This document shows, piece after piece, positions 61,804-64,000 of a stretch of 64,000 nucleotides of DNA; positions within the stretch are counted from its first letter, which is position 1, and each line of letters starts with the position of its first letter. The notes under the pieces are model-generated. The model was not told where the DNA came from, did no database searches, and worked only from the letters and a program-made list of their open reading frames with translations. The DNA is from Hyphomicrobiales bacterium (GTDB lineage: Bacteria; Pseudomonadota; Alphaproteobacteria; Rhizobiales; Rhizobiaceae): assembly GCA_900473795.1 (NCBI GenBank), contig UCMT01000051.1, positions 20,681 to 84,680 of the forward strand, written 5' to 3'. Both the position numbers and the translations under genes were made by a program.

Positions 61804-62588
61804 AACACGTTCCGCCATCACTGCAAGAGACCCGGCGTTTTCAAAGCACGGACCGGCTCACTGAGCAGGCAATTCAGGCCTGCACGCGGCTTGGGCGCGA
61901 AATCGCCTGGGAAAACTTGTCCCCGCTTGATCTTGATCAGGAGAGAGCTCGCCTGAACCGCATCGTCACCATAGACCGCTCTGATCCCGCGCACGCCCCT
62001 TTTGATATGTTGCGCACAAGAGTGCTGCAGAACCTGCGGCAGAACAAATGGACCTCCGTCGCAATCACGTCGCCAACACCCTCCTGCGGAAAATCGCTTG
62101 TCGCGCTCAATCTGGCATTCAGTCTTGCCCATCAGGAGGATTGCCGGACACTGCTGATCGATCTTAATCTGAAACATCCCGCAATCGGCGCGATGCTTGG
62201 AGTGAAAGCACCAGCCTCAATGGAGGAGTTTTTGAGGGGTCACACTGCGCTCCACAATCTCTTCCTGCGCTATGGGGACAATCTGGCGATCGGCACGAAC
62301 CATCAGCCCGTCGAGTTTTCAGCGGAGCTGCTGCAGTCCCAGGACGCGGCAAGGATCTTGCAGGATCTGCAAGTAAAGCTCGAACCGGACGTGATCCTGT
62401 TCGACATGCCCGCAGTGCTCGCAAGTGACGACGTCACGGCTTTTCTGCCAAATGTGGACTGCGCGATCCTGGTTGCCGCAGCTGATAGCAGCACCTTCGA
62501 CGAAGTCGATGAATGCGAGCGGTATCTGGTGGAACGCACCAAAGTGCTCGGCGCCGTTTTGAACCGTTGCAGGTACACCGACCAGTGA
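61800..62588 (+). CDS. CpsD/CapB-type BY-kinase with unusual Walker A motif
   Basis: The 262-residue cytoplasmic protein has a P-loop ATPase domain of bacterial tyrosine kinases. Walker A reads AITSPTPSCGKSLVALNLA (about 96-114), with PSCGKS where PGEGKS is usual. Walker A' reads LLIDLNLKHPAIGAMLG rather than DADLRRP, and Walker B is DVILFDMPAVLASDD (about 199). No Tyr cluster is present at the C-terminus (NRCRYTDQ), so autophosphorylation of the usual kind is doubtful. It is coupled (ATGA) to the GumC-type gene, forming a two-piece export regulator as in Firmicutes. It may act as an ATP-driven switch rather than a tyrosine kinase. Confidence 0.82.
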   Translation: MKHVPPSLQETRRFQSTDRLTEQAIQACTRLGREIAWENLSPLDLDQERARLNRIVTIDRSDPAHAPFDMLRTRVLQNLRQNKWTSVAITSPTPSCGKSLVALNLAFSLAHQEDCRTLLIDLNLKHPAIGAMLGVKAPASMEEFLRGHTALHNLFLRYGDNLAIGTNHQPVEFSAELLQSQDAARILQDLQVKLEPDVILFDMPAVLASDDVTAFLPNVDCAILVAAADSSTFDEVDECERYLVERTKVLGAVLNRCRYTDQ

Positions 62589-62669
62589 TCCGCGTCTGTG
62601 GTGACGCACTACACCCTGAAAATCTCTCTATCCGACGCGCTGCGAACACACGATGACAAGGAGATGGCG

Positions 62670-63845
62670 ATGCGCAAGATACTGATTGTCTATGGCACCC
62701 GCCCGGAAGCGGTCAAAATGGCCCCCCTGATCGGCGAACTCGCTCGGTCCCGCCATTGCAGGCCAATCGTCGCCGTTACCGGGCAACATCGGGAAATGCT
62801 CGATCAGGTCAACCGATTGTTCGACATCCAGCCCAGCCATGATCTCAATATTCTCACGCAATCGCAAAGCCTCGAAACCGTCACCACACGTGTTCTGATT
62901 GGGGTTTCCAACGTCATCGAGACGGAAGCACCCGACGCTCTACTGGTCCAGGGCGACACGACAAGCTGCTTTGCCGCCGCATTGGCCGCGTTCTACCGAA
63001 AAACTCCGCTGATCCACCTCGAAGCGGGATTGAGGACCGGCGATCGCCACAATCCCTTTCCGGAGGAAATCAACCGGCGCCTCACGACCCAACTTGCAGC
63101 GCTGCACCTGGCACCGACCCAGACCTCGAAGCAAAACCTCCTGAATGACGGCGTCGCCGAACGCGATATCGTCGTTACGGGCAATACCGTTATCGATGCC
63201 TTGCTGCAGGTATCAGGTCGAAACAGCTCGAGTGGAAATCCCGACCTCGACCGGGTCAGGGGCAGAAAGAGCGTTCTGATAACAGCGCATCGGCGTGAAT
63301 CCTGGGGCGAGCCGATGGCGCAGTCCGCCCGCGCCATTGCGCGGCTGGCGCGGATATTTCCGGAGATTGCCTTTGTCCTCCCAGCCCATCTGAACCCGGC
63401 GGTGCGCGACGTGCTGCTTCCTCCGCTTGCCGGGCTCGAAAATGTACTGATTACGCAACCACTCGATTATGGCGACTTCGTCAAGGCCATGCGCGATTGC
63501 ACGATCGTGCTCACCGATAGCGGCGGCGTCCAGGAAGAGGCCCCCAGCTTTGGCAAGCCGGTGCTCGTCATGCGTGAAACAACCGAACGTCCTGAAGCCG
63601 TCGCTGCCGGTACGGTGCGGCTCGTCGGCACGGGCGAGGATCGGATCGTTGCCGAAGTGACGAGCCTTCTGACGGATCGACGCGCCTATCAGAAGATGGC
63701 GCGCGCGGTAAACCCTTACGGCGATGGCCAAGCCGCGATGCGCTCAGTTCTGGCCATCGAGCATTTTTTTGGTTTGGGAGACCGGCCGGCCGAATTCGGG
63801 CCTGTTGCAGAACCGGCGGCGGCGACACGCGTGGTCGCCGCCTGA
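62670..63845 (+). CDS. wecB: UDP-N-acetylglucosamine 2-epimerase family
   Basis: The 391-residue GT-B-like enzyme begins RKILIVYGTRPEAVKMAPLI. Conserved active-site segments are VQGDTTSCFAAALAAFYRKT (Asp about 95), IHLEAGLRTGDRHNPFPEEI (Glu residues) and LITAHRRESWG (His about 209). DSGGVQEEAPSFGKPVLVMR near residue 280 binds UDP. ATG 62670 is chosen because AAGGAG lies seven bases upstream; ATG 62664 is too close to it. WecB makes UDP-ManNAc. The related WbpI acts on the diacetamido uronic acid made by Wlb/Wbp enzymes, and the amino-sugar operon in this locus makes that an alternative. A strong terminator follows. Confidence 0.88.
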   Translation: MRKILIVYGTRPEAVKMAPLIGELARSRHCRPIVAVTGQHREMLDQVNRLFDIQPSHDLNILTQSQSLETVTTRVLIGVSNVIETEAPDALLVQGDTTSCFAAALAAFYRKTPLIHLEAGLRTGDRHNPFPEEINRRLTTQLAALHLAPTQTSKQNLLNDGVAERDIVVTGNTVIDALLQVSGRNSSSGNPDLDRVRGRKSVLITAHRRESWGEPMAQSARAIARLARIFPEIAFVLPAHLNPAVRDVLLPPLAGLENVLITQPLDYGDFVKAMRDCTIVLTDSGGVQEEAPSFGKPVLVMRETTERPEAVAAGTVRLVGTGEDRIVAEVTSLLTDRRAYQKMARAVNPYGDGQAAMRSVLAIEHFFGLGDRPAEFGPVAEPAAATRVVAA

Positions 63846-63888
63846 GGCGACCAAAATCTATTCGACCATTTCAAGCCGGATATTCGAA

Positions 63889-63924
63889 AGCCAGAGGCGA
63901 CCGATGGGTCGCCTCTGGTTTATC
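63889..63924 (+). terminator. Rho-independent terminator after the 2-epimerase gene
   Basis: GCCAGAGGCGACC, loop gat, GGGTCGCCTCTGGTT with a short T tract. It marks the right end of the polysaccharide locus within this window. Confidence 0.85.
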
Positions 63925-64000
63925 GCGGGTCATTGCATGCAGGGAAATGAGGCCGCAGCGAGCGGCCCCATCAGGTCACAGGACGAAATAGCCCTTCGAC

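Noticed and set aside
63976..64000. Possible 3' end of a minus-strand gene (reading SKGYFVL before a TGA at 63976-63978)
   Set aside because: Too few codons are inside the window to support a gene call.

Overview
The window looks like a chromosomal or large-replicon segment of an alphaproteobacterium, most likely Rhizobiaceae (Rhizobium/Agrobacterium/Ensifer type). The evidence is the high-GC coding style, a rhizobial intergenic palindrome after the gamma-glutamyltransferase gene, ExoF/ExoY-type exopolysaccharide genes, alphaproteobacterial small families (DUF6481, DUF6074, BTLCP peptidase), and three promoters of the EcfG general-stress type (GGAAC-16/17-CGTT). No rRNA, tRNA, CRISPR array, insertion sequence or prophage was seen.

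Bases 1-14000 are mixed housekeeping and stress genes: a frameshifted AbrB-type antitoxin, a Coq7-type hydroxylase, a D-lactate/2-hydroxyglutarate-type dehydrogenase, an ADP-ribosylglycohydrolase, gamma-glutamyltransferase, an MhqE/MhqD-like dioxygenase-esterase pair, a cold-shock gene with a long leader, DUF6481, a decayed mazEF-like toxin-antitoxin pair, a large MscS channel, a lone receiver protein and an isolated glgA. Bases 14900-19400 hold a tightly packed minus-strand operon: N-formylglutamate amidohydrolase-like, QEGLA/DUF1704 protein (HExxxH metallopeptidase signature), GshB-like ATP-grasp ligase and a spermidine-synthase-like protein. It looks like an uncharacterised peptide-modifying pathway and is my best candidate for an undescribed system.

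Bases 19500-35700 carry a TetR regulator with two operator-like palindromes facing a small gene, a chemotaxis receptor, an adenylate cyclase-TolB-TPR protein, YHS and ankyrin secreted proteins, pncB, a small RTX protein, and the prkA-yeaH-spoVR stress operon behind an EcfG promoter. Bases 36500-41300 hold a membrane-anchored BTLCP peptidase and a NarL-type two-component system flanked by two secreted Gly/Asn-rich proteins.

Bases 41600-63850 are one large surface-polysaccharide locus. It has an ExoF-like export protein, RmlD, a Wzx flippase, a six-gene amino-sugar operon (two aminotransferases, two hexapeptide acyltransferases, a Gfo/Idh oxidoreductase and an epimerase), three further glycosyltransferases, a secreted beta-helix protein, an ExoY-type initiating transferase, a chain-length protein with a separate BY-kinase, and a UDP-GlcNAc 2-epimerase. 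Two orphan LuxR-type regulators with degenerate receiver domains sit in it, one at the left edge and one internal. ExoY would start the lipid-linked unit, the glycosyltransferases extend it with modified amino sugars, Wzx flips it, and the ExoF and GumC/kinase proteins control length and export. No Wzy polymerase is visible in the window.
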